This document shows, piece after piece, positions 42,584 to 51,288 of a DNA stretch of 64,000 bases; position 1 is the stretch's first letter; the number at the start of each line of letters is the position of its first letter. The translations under genes and the position numbers were made by a program. The stretch is taken from the NCBI RefSeq assembly GCF_018860245.1, contig NZ_JAHKPD010000018.1, positions 391,206 through 455,205 on the forward strand, given 5' to 3'. Origin of the DNA: Pseudotamlana agarivorans. GTDB lineage: Bacteria; Bacteroidota; Bacteroidia; Flavobacteriales; Flavobacteriaceae. The notes beneath the pieces were generated by a model that made no database searches, was not told the DNA's origin, and saw nothing but the letters and a program-made list of their open reading frames with translations.

Positions 42584-43747
42584 ATGTCGAAAATATTAGT
42601 TATTGAAGATGAAGCTGCAATTAGACGCGTGTTAGTTAAAATTCTTTCCGAGGAAAATGACAGCTACCAAGTTGAAGAAGCAGTTGATGGATTAGAGGGC
42701 ATTGAAAAAATAAAAAACGATGATTACGACTTAGTGTTTTGTGATATTAAGATGCCAAAAATGGATGGTGTTGAAGTGTTGGAAGCTACTAAAAAGATTA
42801 AGCCCGAAATCCCTATGGTCATGATATCTGGTCATGGCGATTTAGATACGGCTGTAAACACGATGCGTATGGGGGCTTTCGATTATATTTCGAAACCACC
42901 AGATTTAAACCGTTTATTAAATACAGTTAGAAATGCTTTAGAAAAAAAGGAGTTGGTTGTGGCTAATAAAATCCTTAAAAAGAAGGTGAGCAAAAAGTAT
43001 GATATGATTGGGGAGAGTGACGCCATATCTAATATTAAGAACATCATAGATAAAGTCGCTCCAACCGATGCTCGTGTGTTAATTACCGGATCAAACGGAA
43101 CAGGGAAAGAGTTAGTGGCCCATTGGTTACATGAAAAAAGTGCCCGCTCTAAAGGGGCTTTAATCGAAGTGAATTGTGCAGCGATTCCATCTGAATTAAT
43201 TGAAAGTGAGTTGTTTGGTCATGTGAAAGGTGCTTTTACAAGTGCGAATAAAGACCGTGCTGGGAAGTTTGAAGCCGCTAATGGTGGCACCATTTTTCTT
43301 GATGAAATTGGAGATATGAGTTTGTCTGCTCAGGCTAAAGTACTGCGTGCGTTGCAAGAAAGTAGAATTCAGCGTGTGGGTAGTGATAAAGACATTAAAG
43401 TTGATGTACGCGTGATCGCGGCCACCAATAAGAACCTTAAAAAGGAAATAGAAGCAGGGCGTTTTCGTGAGGATTTATACCACAGATTGGCTGTTATTTT
43501 AATTGAGGTACCATCGTTAAACGAAAGAAGGGCGGATATTCCTTTGTTAGTTAATCATTTTTCAGAAAAAATCGCTTCAGAAAATGGTTCTACTAAAAAA
43601 GTCTTTTCAGATAAGGCTATAAAGCAACTTCAGGAATATGATTGGACAGGAAATATAAGAGAGCTCCGCAACGTTATTGAGCGTTTAATTATTCTTGGAG
43701 GTCAAGAAGTGAGTGAGCAAGATGTGAAATTGTTTGCTTCGAAGTAA
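42584..43747 (+). CDS. NtrC-like response regulator/AAA+ protein lacking HTH
   Basis: A 387-aa protein. Residues 1-120: receiver domain with acidic pocket E-D-E, phospho-acceptor in F-C-D-I-K-M-P (Asp53) and Lys in S-K-P-P. Residues about 145-370: sigma-54 AAA+ domain, with Walker A G-S-N-G-T-G-K-E, G-A-F-T-S-A in place of the canonical sigma-54-contacting G-A-F-T-G-A, Walker B I-F-L-D-E-I-G-D and R-E-D-L-Y-H-R-L. It ends shortly after W-T-G-N-I-R-E-L-R-N-V-I-E-R with 24 residues, so the Fis-type helix-turn-helix is missing. It either acts without DNA contact or is a divergent enhancer protein. Last gene of the operon; no sensor kinase adjacent. Confidence 0.92.
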   Translation: MSKILVIEDEAAIRRVLVKILSEENDSYQVEEAVDGLEGIEKIKNDDYDLVFCDIKMPKMDGVEVLEATKKIKPEIPMVMISGHGDLDTAVNTMRMGAFDYISKPPDLNRLLNTVRNALEKKELVVANKILKKKVSKKYDMIGESDAISNIKNIIDKVAPTDARVLITGSNGTGKELVAHWLHEKSARSKGALIEVNCAAIPSELIESELFGHVKGAFTSANKDRAGKFEAANGGTIFLDEIGDMSLSAQAKVLRALQESRIQRVGSDKDIKVDVRVIAATNKNLKKEIEAGRFREDLYHRLAVILIEVPSLNERRADIPLLVNHFSEKIASENGSTKKVFSDKAIKQLQEYDWTGNIRELRNVIERLIILGGQEVSEQDVKLFASK

Positions 43748-43756
43748 TTATCATAT

Positions 43757-43796
43757 AAAAAAACGCGATGTAAAATCATTTTACACCGCGTTTTTT
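43757..43796. terminator. terminator after NtrC-like gene
   Basis: Stem AAACGCG-TGTAAAA with its complement (about 43761-43776 with 43779-43793, one internal mismatch), flanked by A and T runs; shared with the convergent gene at 43819. Confidence 0.7.
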
Positions 43797-43818
43797 AATG
43801 TTTGAGTAGTTAGTAAAA

Positions 43819-44595
43819 TTAACTCGCTTCACATTCAATTAAAGCTTCTAAATAGTTCTTAGTAAGCATTTTAATTTCGTTTAAATAGTGTGATTTAATT
43901 TCATTTACACTTTTAGTTTCCATGTCAATAATCGTTTCTTTAAAGGTTACAAAAGAATTACTCCCGTATACTTTTAAAGTTTCATTGTAGGACTTCATGT
44001 TTTCTAAGATTTTACTCTTATACACTTGAATCATCTGTTGCTTTCTTAGGGCCAATTCTTGCGATTCTTGTTGGGCTAATTGCGCCTTAATTTGCTCAGA
44101 TTTTAATCTTAAAGCTTCTTGTTGTTGCTTTAATTTAAGCTGTTCTTGTTGTAAGTTAGTTAAATCTGATATTTTAGTATTGCTTGTAGTTCCAGCAACA
44201 GCGACATTTGCAACGGCTGTTGGTTGAAACTGGTTGTAAGCACACTTGTCTATTTCAACAAGGCCTTCTTTACTGAATTCACGTCCGCGTTTTACGAAAA
44301 AGCGTCCGTCTTCAAAAGTCTCAGCAGATTCAACTTTCTCTAATGCTTCAATGCTTTTATTAGCCAATTCAACTGCTTTATCACAGTTACAAGTAGCAAG
44401 AGATTTCTTGGCTAATTTAAAAGATTCAACAGATCTGTTTGCATAATGTTTTAAGTGACTAACGTTATTTGATTCATAAGAATCTTTAACGTGTGCGTAA
44501 GCATTTCCCATGTACGCATGGGCGTTATCGCAGTCTGATTGGGCACTAACCACCATAGAGGCTGTTAGAAAAAATAGTAGGTAATAATTTTTCAT
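43819..44595 (-). CDS. secreted coiled-coil protein, unknown (258 aa)
   Basis: A 258-aa protein with a signal peptide (M-K-N-Y-Y-L-L-F-F-L-T-A then V-V-S-A-Q, cleavage before S-D-C). The mature N-terminal part is helical with four cysteines (S-D-C-D, A-T-C-N-C-D, D-K-C-A-Y) that could pair. About residues 145-190 form a Gln/Glu/Lys-rich coiled coil (Q-Q-E-Q-L-K-L-K-Q-Q-Q-E-A-L-R-L). The C-terminus (from about 200) is again helical and contains one more Cys near the end. Probably periplasmic. I know similar flavobacterial proteins, but not a function. Its own unit between two terminators. Confidence 0.75.
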   Translation of the reverse strand: MKNYYLLFFLTASMVVSAQSDCDNAHAYMGNAYAHVKDSYESNNVSHLKHYANRSVESFKLAKKSLATCNCDKAVELANKSIEALEKVESAETFEDGRFFVKRGREFSKEGLVEIDKCAYNQFQPTAVANVAVAGTTSNTKISDLTNLQQEQLKLKQQQEALRLKSEQIKAQLAQQESQELALRKQQMIQVYKSKILENMKSYNETLKVYGSNSFVTFKETIIDMETKSVNEIKSHYLNEIKMLTKNYLEALIECEAS

Positions 44596-44733
44596 AGTAT
44601 TTGGGTTAACATAAATAGGTACGCCTAATATATAAAAATATATTAAAATTAGTGTTGCCTATTATTCATATTTTAGATTTACTATATTTAACCTAATCTA
44701 ATTGTATAATAGAACACCAAAAACATATAAAGT

Positions 44734-45591
44734 ATGGATATAGACCAGTATAAAGTGACTTCAAATATCACTTTAAAAAATTCTCAGACTAAAGTTGTAA
44801 TTGATGATGCCGAGAAAGAGTTAAAAAAAGTAAGAAAGAAGCTAGGAAAGCTTCAAGATACGCTTTATGCTCATGGAAAGTATGCCGTTTTAATTTGTTT
44901 GCAAGGCATGGATACCGCTGGAAAGGATAGTCTAATACGTGAAGTTTTTAAAGAATTTAATGCTAGAGGTGTCGTAGTTCACAGTTTTAAGGTGCCTACG
45001 GAATTGGAGCTAAAACACGATTTTATTTGGCGTCACTATATAGCACTTCCTGCTCGTGGAAAATTTAGTGTTTTTAATAGAACGCATTATGAAAATGTTT
45101 TGGTAACCCGTGTACACCCAGAGTATGTTATGGGTGAAAATCTTCCTAATATTCATTGTGTTAACGATGTTGATGCAGCTTTTTGGGACAAACGTTTCGA
45201 ACAAATCAATAATTTTGAGAAGCATATAGCCCAAAATGGTACGCTTATTTTTAAATTCTTCTTGAATCTTTCTAAGAAGGAACAGAAGGATAGATTATTA
45301 CGCCGATTAAATAAGCAAGAGAAAAACTGGAAATTTTCTCCTGGAGATTTAAAAGAACGCAAGCTTTGGGATGTGTATCAAGTTTGTTACGAAGATGCAA
45401 TTAATAGAACCTCTAAGCCTCATGCGCCTTGGTATGCGATTCCTGCTGATGATAAGCCTTCAGCACGTTATTTAGTTGCAAAAATTATCTACGATACACT
45501 TAAGCAGTTTGATGATATTCAAGAACCTGAATTAGATGATTCTATTAAGGCACATTTAAAGGATTATAAAAAGCAGTTGAACAATGAGTAG
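44734..45591 (+). CDS. ppk2: polyphosphate kinase 2 family (polyphosphate:nucleotide phosphotransferase)
   Basis: A 285-aa PPK2 domain protein that moves phosphate between polyphosphate and nucleotides. Walker A is C-L-Q-G-M-D-T-A-G-K-D-S near residue 58; Walker B-like F-N-R-T-H-Y-E-N-V-L near 110; lid-module R-L-N-K-Q-E-K-N-W-K-F-S-P-G-D near 190; and the closing P-W-Y-A-I-P-A-D-D-K near 230 is diagnostic. Length fits single-domain PPK2 proteins. Whether it prefers ADP, AMP or GDP cannot be told. Standing alone; no ppk1 or ppx in the window. Confidence 0.93.
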   Translation: MDIDQYKVTSNITLKNSQTKVVIDDAEKELKKVRKKLGKLQDTLYAHGKYAVLICLQGMDTAGKDSLIREVFKEFNARGVVVHSFKVPTELELKHDFIWRHYIALPARGKFSVFNRTHYENVLVTRVHPEYVMGENLPNIHCVNDVDAAFWDKRFEQINNFEKHIAQNGTLIFKFFLNLSKKEQKDRLLRRLNKQEKNWKFSPGDLKERKLWDVYQVCYEDAINRTSKPHAPWYAIPADDKPSARYLVAKIIYDTLKQFDDIQEPELDDSIKAHLKDYKKQLNNE

Positions 45592-45673
45592 TTGTGGTTT
45601 GTTTCTGCTTCAAGGTAGGTTCGTGATGAAATATAAACTGAATATCTCTAAACACATAAATTAACAAACAGTC

Positions 45674-45755
45674 AACCTGAATTCATTTCAGGGTCTCATT
45701 GAGTGCTTTTATTTATTCTTTTGATGGGTTTCCGAATCAGGTTCAGTATGGCGAC
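45674..45755. repeat. REP-like inverted repeat
   Basis: CCTGAATTCATTTCAGGGTC and, about 25 bases on, a diverged complement ending GAATCAGGTTCAG. CCTGAAnTnATTTCAGG arms are a common dispersed flavobacterial palindrome. Lies between convergent genes. Confidence 0.5.
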
Positions 45756-45767
45756 GTACTCGAACAA

Positions 45768-45807
45768 AAAAAATCCTCTTCACAAAAAACAGTGAAGAGG
45801 ATTTTTT
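45768..45807 (-). terminator. terminator of lysA
   Basis: Perfect 16-bp stem (45768-45783 with 45792-45807), 8-base loop, then A/T runs. Confidence 0.8.
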
Positions 45808-45825
45808 ATATGATTTGAGCAGTTA

Positions 45826-47061
45826 TTATTTAGCCGCTACAGTTTTCTTTTTAGTAGAAAAATCAACTTCAACTTGATTTTTCAGAATGTCTTCCATGGT
45901 TTCACGTTCTCTAATAACACGTGCTTCATTGTTATACCATAAAACTTCTGCAGGCTTAAATCTAGAGTTATAGTTGCTAGCCATAGAGAAGCAGTACGCG
46001 CCAGCATTTCTAAAACACAATACATCACCTTCGGTAATTTCATTAATACGGCGGTTGTTTCCAAAAGTGTCTGTTTCACAAATATAACCGACTACGGTAT
46101 AGAAGCGTTCGCGACCTTTAGGATTAGAAATGTTTACAATATCATGGTGCGATCCGTAAAGCATCGGTCTTATTAAGTGGTTAAATCCTGAATCAACCTG
46201 TGCAAAAACCGTTGATGTCGTTTGTTTAACCGCATTGACATGAGTTAAAAAACTTCCAGATTCACTCACTAGAAATTTACCAGGTTCAAAAGCTAAAGTT
46301 AAATCCTTCCCATATTCTTTACAAAATGCGTTAAATCTAGCCGATAATTTTTCACCTAATTCTTCTATATTCGTTTCAATATCTCCAGCTTTATAAGGCA
46401 CTTTAAATCCTGATCCGAAATCGATAAAGTCTAAGTTCTTAAATTGTTTAGCCGTTTCAAACAAAATTTCACTCGCATAAAGGAATACTTCAATATCTAA
46501 AATATCACTTCCTGTGTGCATGTGAATACCGTTAATGTGCATTTTAGTGTTTTCTACAATACGTAAAATGTGAGGTATTTGGTGAATTGAAATTCCGAAT
46601 TTAGAATCAATATGTCCTACAGATATATTCGCATTTCCACCAGCCATAACATGCGGGTTAATACGAATACATACTGGTATATTAGGGTGTTTTGTTCCAA
46701 ATTGCTCTAAAATTGATAGGTTGTCAATATTGATTTTAACCCCAAGTTTAGCAGCTTCTTCTATTTCAGATAACGACACGCCGTTTGGTGTGAAAATAAT
46801 TTGTTCTGGTGAAAATCCAGCAGCCAGTCCAAGCTGAACTTCTTGAATTGAAACGGTATCAATTCCTGATCCTAGAGATTTAAAAAGCTTTAAAATAGAG
46901 ATGTTAGATAGTGCTTTAACGGCATAGTTAAGTTTTAGTTTCTTAACATTCTTAAAGGCGTTTGTTAATCTGTGGTACTGAAATTCGATTTTTTCAGCAT
47001 CATATACATAAACAGGACTTCCAAAATCTTGTGCAATTTTAAGTAATTGACTATCTAACAT
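45826..47061 (-). CDS. lysA: diaminopimelate decarboxylase
   Basis: A 411-aa PLP enzyme of the alanine-racemase-like fold that makes L-lysine from meso-diaminopimelate. The PLP Lys is in Y-A-V-K-A-L near residue 48. H-I-D-S-K-F-G-I near 149, H-M-H-T-G-S near 186 and the phosphate loop F-G-S-G-F-K-V-P near 219 are present. E-P-G-K-F-L near 259 and C-E-T-D-T-F near 332 (the C-E-S/T-D element at the dimer interface) complete the site. The final V-A-A-K tail is lineage-specific. Start M-L-D-S-Q-L-L follows a -7 box by about 16 bases. Monocistronic. Confidence 0.94.
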   Translation of the reverse strand: MLDSQLLKIAQDFGSPVYVYDAEKIEFQYHRLTNAFKNVKKLKLNYAVKALSNISILKLFKSLGSGIDTVSIQEVQLGLAAGFSPEQIIFTPNGVSLSEIEEAAKLGVKINIDNLSILEQFGTKHPNIPVCIRINPHVMAGGNANISVGHIDSKFGISIHQIPHILRIVENTKMHINGIHMHTGSDILDIEVFLYASEILFETAKQFKNLDFIDFGSGFKVPYKAGDIETNIEELGEKLSARFNAFCKEYGKDLTLAFEPGKFLVSESGSFLTHVNAVKQTTSTVFAQVDSGFNHLIRPMLYGSHHDIVNISNPKGRERFYTVVGYICETDTFGNNRRINEITEGDVLCFRNAGAYCFSMASNYNSRFKPAEVLWYNNEARVIRERETMEDILKNQVEVDFSTKKKTVAAK

Positions 47062-47077
47062 AATTTATAATTTTTGG

Positions 47078-47085
47078 CAAAGATA
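47078..47085 (-). promoter_or_regulatory. -7 box of lysA
   Basis: Minus-strand TATCTTTG, 16 bases before the start at 47061. Confidence 0.45.
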
Positions 47086-47219
47086 TTTCTTTAAGGAATA
47101 TAAAAAAGGAATAAATAAAAAATTGTACAAAATAAACAAAGTGTTAATTATTTAACAATCACGTTAAAACTTATTATAGTTTTCAGTATTAATTATTAGG
47201 GTAAGTAAAGCCTATAATA

Positions 47220-47227
47220 TATATTTG
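47220..47227 (+). promoter_or_regulatory. -7 box of sucC
   Basis: TATATTTG matches TAnnTTTG, 26 bases before the ATG at 47254. Confidence 0.45.
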
Positions 47228-47253
47228 CTTTTTTCTTAAACAATTAGCAAATT

Positions 47254-48447
47254 ATGAATTTACACGAATATCAAGGTAAAGAGATATTGAGTAGTTTTGG
47301 AGTTCGTATCCAAAGAGGTATTGTTGCACAGAATGCTCAAGAGGCAGTAGCTGCTGCAAAGCAGTTAACTAGTGAAACAGGAACGAGCTGGCACGTTATT
47401 AAAGCACAGGTTCACGCAGGTGGTCGTGGTAAAGGTGGCGGAGTAAAGCTTGCAAAAAACCTTCAAGAAGTTGAGGAGATTGCAGGTCAAATTATTGGTA
47501 TGGACTTAGTGACGCCTCAAACTTCTGCAGAAGGTAAGCGCGTACACCAAGTTTTAGTTGCCGAAGATGTTTACTATCCAGGTGAAAGTGAAACAAGCGA
47601 ATTTTATGTATCTGTATTATTAAATAGAGCTACAGGTCGTAATATGATTATGTATTCTACTGAAGGTGGAATGGATATTGAAACTGTTGCTGAAGAAACA
47701 CCGCATTTAATTTTTACTGAAGAAGTAGATCCTATTGTTGGATTAGTACCTTTCCAAGCGAGACGTATTGCTTTTAACTTAGGTTTATCTGGTCTTGCAT
47801 TTAAAGAAATGACAAAATTTGTTACTGCTTTATATACGGCTTACGTAAAATCTGATTCTTCTTTATTTGAAATCAATCCAGTATTAAAAACGAGTGATGA
47901 TAAAATCATGGCTGTTGATGCTAAAGTAACGATTGATGATAATGCTTTATATAGACATAAAAACTATGTTGATTTACGTGATGTACGTGAAGAAAGTGCT
48001 ATTGAGGTTGAAGCTGGAGAACTTGGTTTAAACTATGTTGACCTTGACGGAAACGTTGGTTGTATGGTAAACGGAGCTGGTTTAGCGATGGCAACAATGG
48101 ATTTAATTAAGCAAGCAGGTGGTGAGCCAGCTAACTTCTTAGATGTTGGTGGAACAGCAGATGCTGCTCGTGTTGAAGCTGCTTTTAAAATCATCTTAAA
48201 AGACCCTGCTGTAAAAGCCATCTTAATTAATATTTTTGGTGGAATTGTACGTTGTGATCGTGTAGCGCAAGGTGTTATTGATGCTTACAAAAACATGGGT
48301 AACATTGAAGTACCTATTATTGTACGTTTACAAGGAACCAATGCTGATGTTGCTAAAGAATTAATTGATAATTCTGGTTTAGACGTATTAAGTGCGACTG
48401 AATTCCAAGAAGCTGCTGATAAAGTACAAGAGGTACTAGGAAAGTAA
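47254..48447 (+). CDS. sucC: succinyl-CoA synthetase (ADP-forming) beta subunit
   Basis: A 397-aa subunit of the TCA-cycle enzyme that converts succinyl-CoA to succinate with ATP/GTP formation. N-L-H-E-Y-Q-G-K at the N-terminus opens the ATP-grasp domain; [12 protein letters not shown] near 50 is the nucleotide loop; E-I-N-P near 208 and D-A-K-V near 226 give the metal ligands. The C-terminal ligase domain has G[17 protein letters not shown] and [10 protein letters not shown]. Length is normal. The alpha subunit gene sucD is not adjacent, so the subunits must be coordinated from separate loci. Confidence 0.95.
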   Translation: MNLHEYQGKEILSSFGVRIQRGIVAQNAQEAVAAAKQLTSETGTSWHVIKAQVHAGGRGKGGGVKLAKNLQEVEEIAGQIIGMDLVTPQTSAEGKRVHQVLVAEDVYYPGESETSEFYVSVLLNRATGRNMIMYSTEGGMDIETVAEETPHLIFTEEVDPIVGLVPFQARRIAFNLGLSGLAFKEMTKFVTALYTAYVKSDSSLFEINPVLKTSDDKIMAVDAKVTIDDNALYRHKNYVDLRDVREESAIEVEAGELGLNYVDLDGNVGCMVNGAGLAMATMDLIKQAGGEPANFLDVGGTADAARVEAAFKIILKDPAVKAILINIFGGIVRCDRVAQGVIDAYKNMGNIEVPIIVRLQGTNADVAKELIDNSGLDVLSATEFQEAADKVQEVLGK

Positions 48448-48454
48448 ATTATAT

Positions 48455-48475
48455 GGAGACTGTTTTAAACAGTCT
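48455..48475 (+). terminator. small hairpin after sucC
   Basis: AGACTGTTTTAAACAGTCT palindrome with a short T stretch, preceding a stronger terminator at 48491. Confidence 0.4.
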
Positions 48476-48490
48476 TTAAATTTATTATAT

Positions 48491-48526
48491 AAAAAATCTC
48501 CGGAAGTTATACTTTCGGAGATTTTT
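48491..48526 (+). terminator. terminator of sucC
   Basis: Stem AAAAATCTCCGGAAG / CTTTCGGAGATTTTT (48492-48506 with 48512-48526, one G-T pair), TTATA loop. Confidence 0.75.
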
Positions 48527-48549
48527 GTTTTTAGAAGGTTTTTTATTCG

Positions 48550-48627
48550 TCAAGCGGAACTTGATTCAGCTTTTCTTAGCGATTTTTTCGTGTAGAACTG
48601 CATTCTGAAATCAATTCAGATTAAAAT
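48550..48627. repeat. degenerate REP-like inverted repeat
   Basis: GGAACTTGATTCAGC and, about 35 bases on, TCTGAAATCAATTCAGAT, related in sequence to the CCTGAA...TTCAGG repeats at 36333 and 45674. Lies between convergent genes. Confidence 0.35.
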
Positions 48628-48659
48628 GTTTATTTCTAAAAAAAAAACTTTAGAGATCA

Positions 48660-49094
48660 TTAAAAGTTCCCTTTAAATCCAAGGCGAAGCTTTTTTATAA
48701 TATCTTCCATATAAAGAATAGACCATATTATGTTTTCACTATCAGCATAAGCTACAAAGTCAGCAATTAGATTATTATTCGCTCTAATACGCTCACGTTC
48801 ATCTTCTTTATACTTGCTAAGTAATTTTATGTTTTCAGAATTTTCGCGAATACCAACATCTTGTAATTTTTGATCAGATTTGGTCGTAATTGCCATGAAA
48901 GGCATAATTTTGGTTATTTCAGCAAATCGATCGGCATATAAGCTTACTAAATCGCCTTTTCCTAAATCTTCCAAATCGTCTATAGTGTGAAACTTATTGA
49001 TGCGATCTGATTTTGTGAAAAATGCTTGTCCTGATTGGCTAAATGTCACGTTGCTAACAAGGGTAATGATAATAAGTAGGATTAATTTATTCAT
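48660..49094 (-). CDS. secreted protein of unknown function (144 aa)
   Basis: A 144-aa protein with a signal peptide (M-N-K-L-I-L-L-I-I-I-T-L, likely cut after V-T-F-S-Q). The mature part is mainly helical with many charged residues (K-Y-K-E-D-E-R-E-R-I-R-A-N-N). It follows the beta-helix protein gene by 16 bases on the same strand, so the two are probably made together. The central T-K-S-D-Q-K-L-Q-D-V-G-I and final L-Y-M-E-D-I-I-K-K-L-R-L-G-F look conserved, but I do not recognise the family. Confidence 0.7.
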   Translation of the reverse strand: MNKLILLIIITLVSNVTFSQSGQAFFTKSDRINKFHTIDDLEDLGKGDLVSLYADRFAEITKIMPFMAITTKSDQKLQDVGIRENSENIKLLSKYKEDERERIRANNNLIADFVAYADSENIIWSILYMEDIIKKLRLGFKGNF

Positions 49095-49110
49095 TTTGAT
49101 TGGGATGTAT

Positions 49111-50394
49111 TTAATGATTTAGAGAGATATTCTCGCCAAGATTGTTTTTCATTTCTGAAGATTTTAAAGTAAACGAAGGACTTACATCGTCTAAAGGCGC
49201 CATATATAAGTCTTCAGGATTCTTAAAATCTTTTGTGAATATGTTGCTTGAAAAGAAACCGTTCGGGTGATAAATGGTGTTTTTTCGGCTATTTAAACCT
49301 TGATCGCTCACATTGAAAAAGTTATTGACAAAACTTATGCTGTTTACAATTTCACTAGAATTTGTATAAGATTTATCCAGCTTAACTACATGTGCAAAAC
49401 CTGAAATGGATGAATATTCTACAGAAATTTGAGCTTTCTTTTTTGCTGAAATGGCCGCTTTAATAAACGGTGTGCTTTCCTGATTTGCTAAATTTATAAG
49501 TGTAGCATTTTTTACTTTTAAAAATGATAAATGTTCATCGACTGGTTGATAACCATTCGAAGCATAACCGTCAATTTCAATAGCATAAGAACCGCTTACA
49601 TCTGAGATATATGGATGTCTTACTGAAAGAATATGCGTTAGGCTTCCTTTAAAACCATCGGTGATATCAAAATCATCATCCTTCGATTTATAAGATATTA
49701 AATTACTAAAGTCGCCTTGACCACCAAACCACTCGAAAGAATCATCGGCAGAATAGCTCACCATGACATTTTCTAAAATAGTTTTAGAGCCAATACCACA
49801 AAGTGTTAAGCCATTTAATTCTTTTGATTCATTAATTTTTCTCCCCGGGTATTCAATACGTACATATTTTAAAATGGCTGTTTCCTCTTCAGGAGTGTCT
49901 CCACCATATAGAGAATATTGAGGTGAAAAGTTTCCTTCTACGTTAGCGACTCCCGATACCGTATTTAATTTTCCATTTCCTAGGATTACAATACCTCCCC
50001 AATCGCCAGTTTGACGTGATTTTGTAGGTTTATTTGACGTGAAAACTATAGGTTGAAAATTGGTGCCTTCTGCAATTAATTTAGCGCCTCTTGAAACAAT
50101 TAAACTAGCAGGGTTTGTATGGTCACAACGAATTATGGTTCCTGGTTCTATAGTTAATTTCGCGTTGGCTACGACATACACATTTCCAGATAAAAGATAA
50201 ATTTTATTGTTTGAAAGCACTAAATCTTCTGAAATTAGGGATGGGATCTTAGTATTGGCTTCCATATAGCGTTCTAAGTTTGGCTGAAAATTGGTCCAGC
50301 CATGCATCCATTTAGAAGCATCTATTTGTCCGTAGACAGGTGTTAAGCCTATGTATAAAATACATAAGCAAAATTGTAGGTAGTTTTTTTTCAT
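49111..50394 (-). CDS. secreted right-handed beta-helix-like protein (427 aa)
   Basis: A 427-aa exported protein (signal M-K-K-N-Y-L-Q-F-C-L-C-I-L then V-Y-G-Q). L-S-G-N-V-Y-V-V-A-N-A-K-L-T-I-E-P-G-T-I-I near residue 68 is the recurring opening of a Bacteroidetes family of secreted parallel beta-helix proteins. P-I-V-F-T-S-N-K and D-W-G-G-I-V-I-L-G-N-G-K, then L-K-Y-V-R-I-E-Y-P-G and S-Y-S-A-D-D-S-F-E-W-F-G-G are further typical motifs. Automatic annotation often mislabels the family as multidrug transporter; there are no membrane helices beyond the signal. No C-terminal sorting domain is seen. Leads a two-gene unit with the 144-aa secreted protein. Confidence 0.78.
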   Translation of the reverse strand: MKKNYLQFCLCILYIGLTPVYGQIDASKWMHGWTNFQPNLERYMEANTKIPSLISEDLVLSNNKIYLLSGNVYVVANAKLTIEPGTIIRCDHTNPASLIVSRGAKLIAEGTNFQPIVFTSNKPTKSRQTGDWGGIVILGNGKLNTVSGVANVEGNFSPQYSLYGGDTPEEETAILKYVRIEYPGRKINESKELNGLTLCGIGSKTILENVMVSYSADDSFEWFGGQGDFSNLISYKSKDDDFDITDGFKGSLTHILSVRHPYISDVSGSYAIEIDGYASNGYQPVDEHLSFLKVKNATLINLANQESTPFIKAAISAKKKAQISVEYSSISGFAHVVKLDKSYTNSSEIVNSISFVNNFFNVSDQGLNSRKNTIYHPNGFFSSNIFTKDFKNPEDLYMAPLDDVSPSFTLKSSEMKNNLGENISLNH

Positions 50395-50627
50395 GATATA
50401 TTTGTTTGGGTGCCATTAATTTTACAAGTTTTAGGTTGTAAAAAAATGAAGTACAAATTTATCGTTTGAAAAAAGGAATTGTTAAAATTTTAGATTACGC
50501 TTAGGTTATTTGAGTATTAACTAAATAGAATACTGTAAATTTGGTTAAATAACTAAGTGTTTAATATTGATTTTGTTATGTGGAATTGGTGTGTTAAATT
50601 AATATTATTCTTTAAAAATTAACGCAA

Positions 50628-50662
50628 AAAAAAAAGCAACTTATATTTAGTTGCTTTTTTTT
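50628..50662. terminator. terminator of DUF1456 gene
   Basis: Stem AAAAAAAAGCAACT / AGTTGCTTTTTTTT (50628-50641 with 50649-50662); the right arm reaches the stop codon of the DUF1456 gene on the minus strand. Confidence 0.65.
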
Positions 50663-50927
50663 ATTTTGAAATGTCTGGTTTTTTTGTTTTCGGTTTCTCT
50701 CCCTTTTTAGGCATGGGCCCTCGCATATGAATGACCAGACCATTTAAAAAATTACGAAGAATTTGGTCACCACACTCCATATATTTAGGGTGGTCTTCCT
50801 TTCTGAAAAATGCTCCCAATTCACTTTTGGAAATTCTAAAATCTACCAATTCTAAAATTTTTACAATTTCATCATCTCTAAGTTTTAGAGCAACACGTAA
50901 TTTTTTAAGAACATCGTTATTTGTCAT
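50661..50927 (-). CDS. DUF1456 (YehS-like) protein, single module
   Basis: An 88-aa protein matching the first half of DUF1456: M-T-N-N-D-V-L-K-K-L-R-V-A-L-K-L then S-E-L-G-A-F-F-R-K-E-D-H-P-K-Y-x-E-C-G-D-Q-I-L-R-N-F-L-N-G-L. Relatives such as E. coli YehS (about 156 aa) have two such modules; here only one is present, followed by a Lys/Pro-rich tail. It is cytoplasmic and helical. It could be a natural short form rather than a truncation because the tail ends cleanly at a terminator. Function unknown. Confidence 0.8.
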   Translation of the reverse strand: MTNNDVLKKLRVALKLRDDEIVKILELVDFRISKSELGAFFRKEDHPKYMECGDQILRNFLNGLVIHMRGPMPKKGEKPKTKKPDISK

Positions 50928-51288
50928 ATTTTATGATTTTTTTGCTTTTTTTCGATGTATTTCATCGATTTAGGTATAATAAAATGAGTTTTTAGCATTT
51001 TTACTACTGTGTAAAGATACTTTAATTATTGATTTTTATGAATAGGAATCTTTTAAGGTTTTATTTGTCTGTTTGTTAGTGCTTTACATGGTGTTCTTGG
51101 ACTCTTTTAGAGTAGTTGAAAGCAGATTAAATGCAGTTTTATTGGATGTATTAAAAACTTGCCTTGATAAAATAAATAATTTCAACGATTAAATACCTAT
51201 AGTTTTTCGATGAGAGGCACTAAATCTACGATTAATACCGACTATTTCTGCTTAAATTTATGATGTAACGCTTTAACTCCCTCTAAAT
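50928..51288. other. divergent intergenic region, nothing recognised
   Basis: 361 AT-rich bases between the DUF1456 and TerB-like genes, with only a small CGATG...CATCG hairpin near 50962-50977 and a near -7 box TATTTCTG near 51242. No RNA gene or ORF supported. Confidence 0.4.

Noticed and set aside
42584-43747. Sigma-54 (-24/-12) promoters near the NtrC-like gene
   Set aside because: No TGGCAC-N5-TTGCA-like site was seen in the operon's upstream region or nearby gaps.
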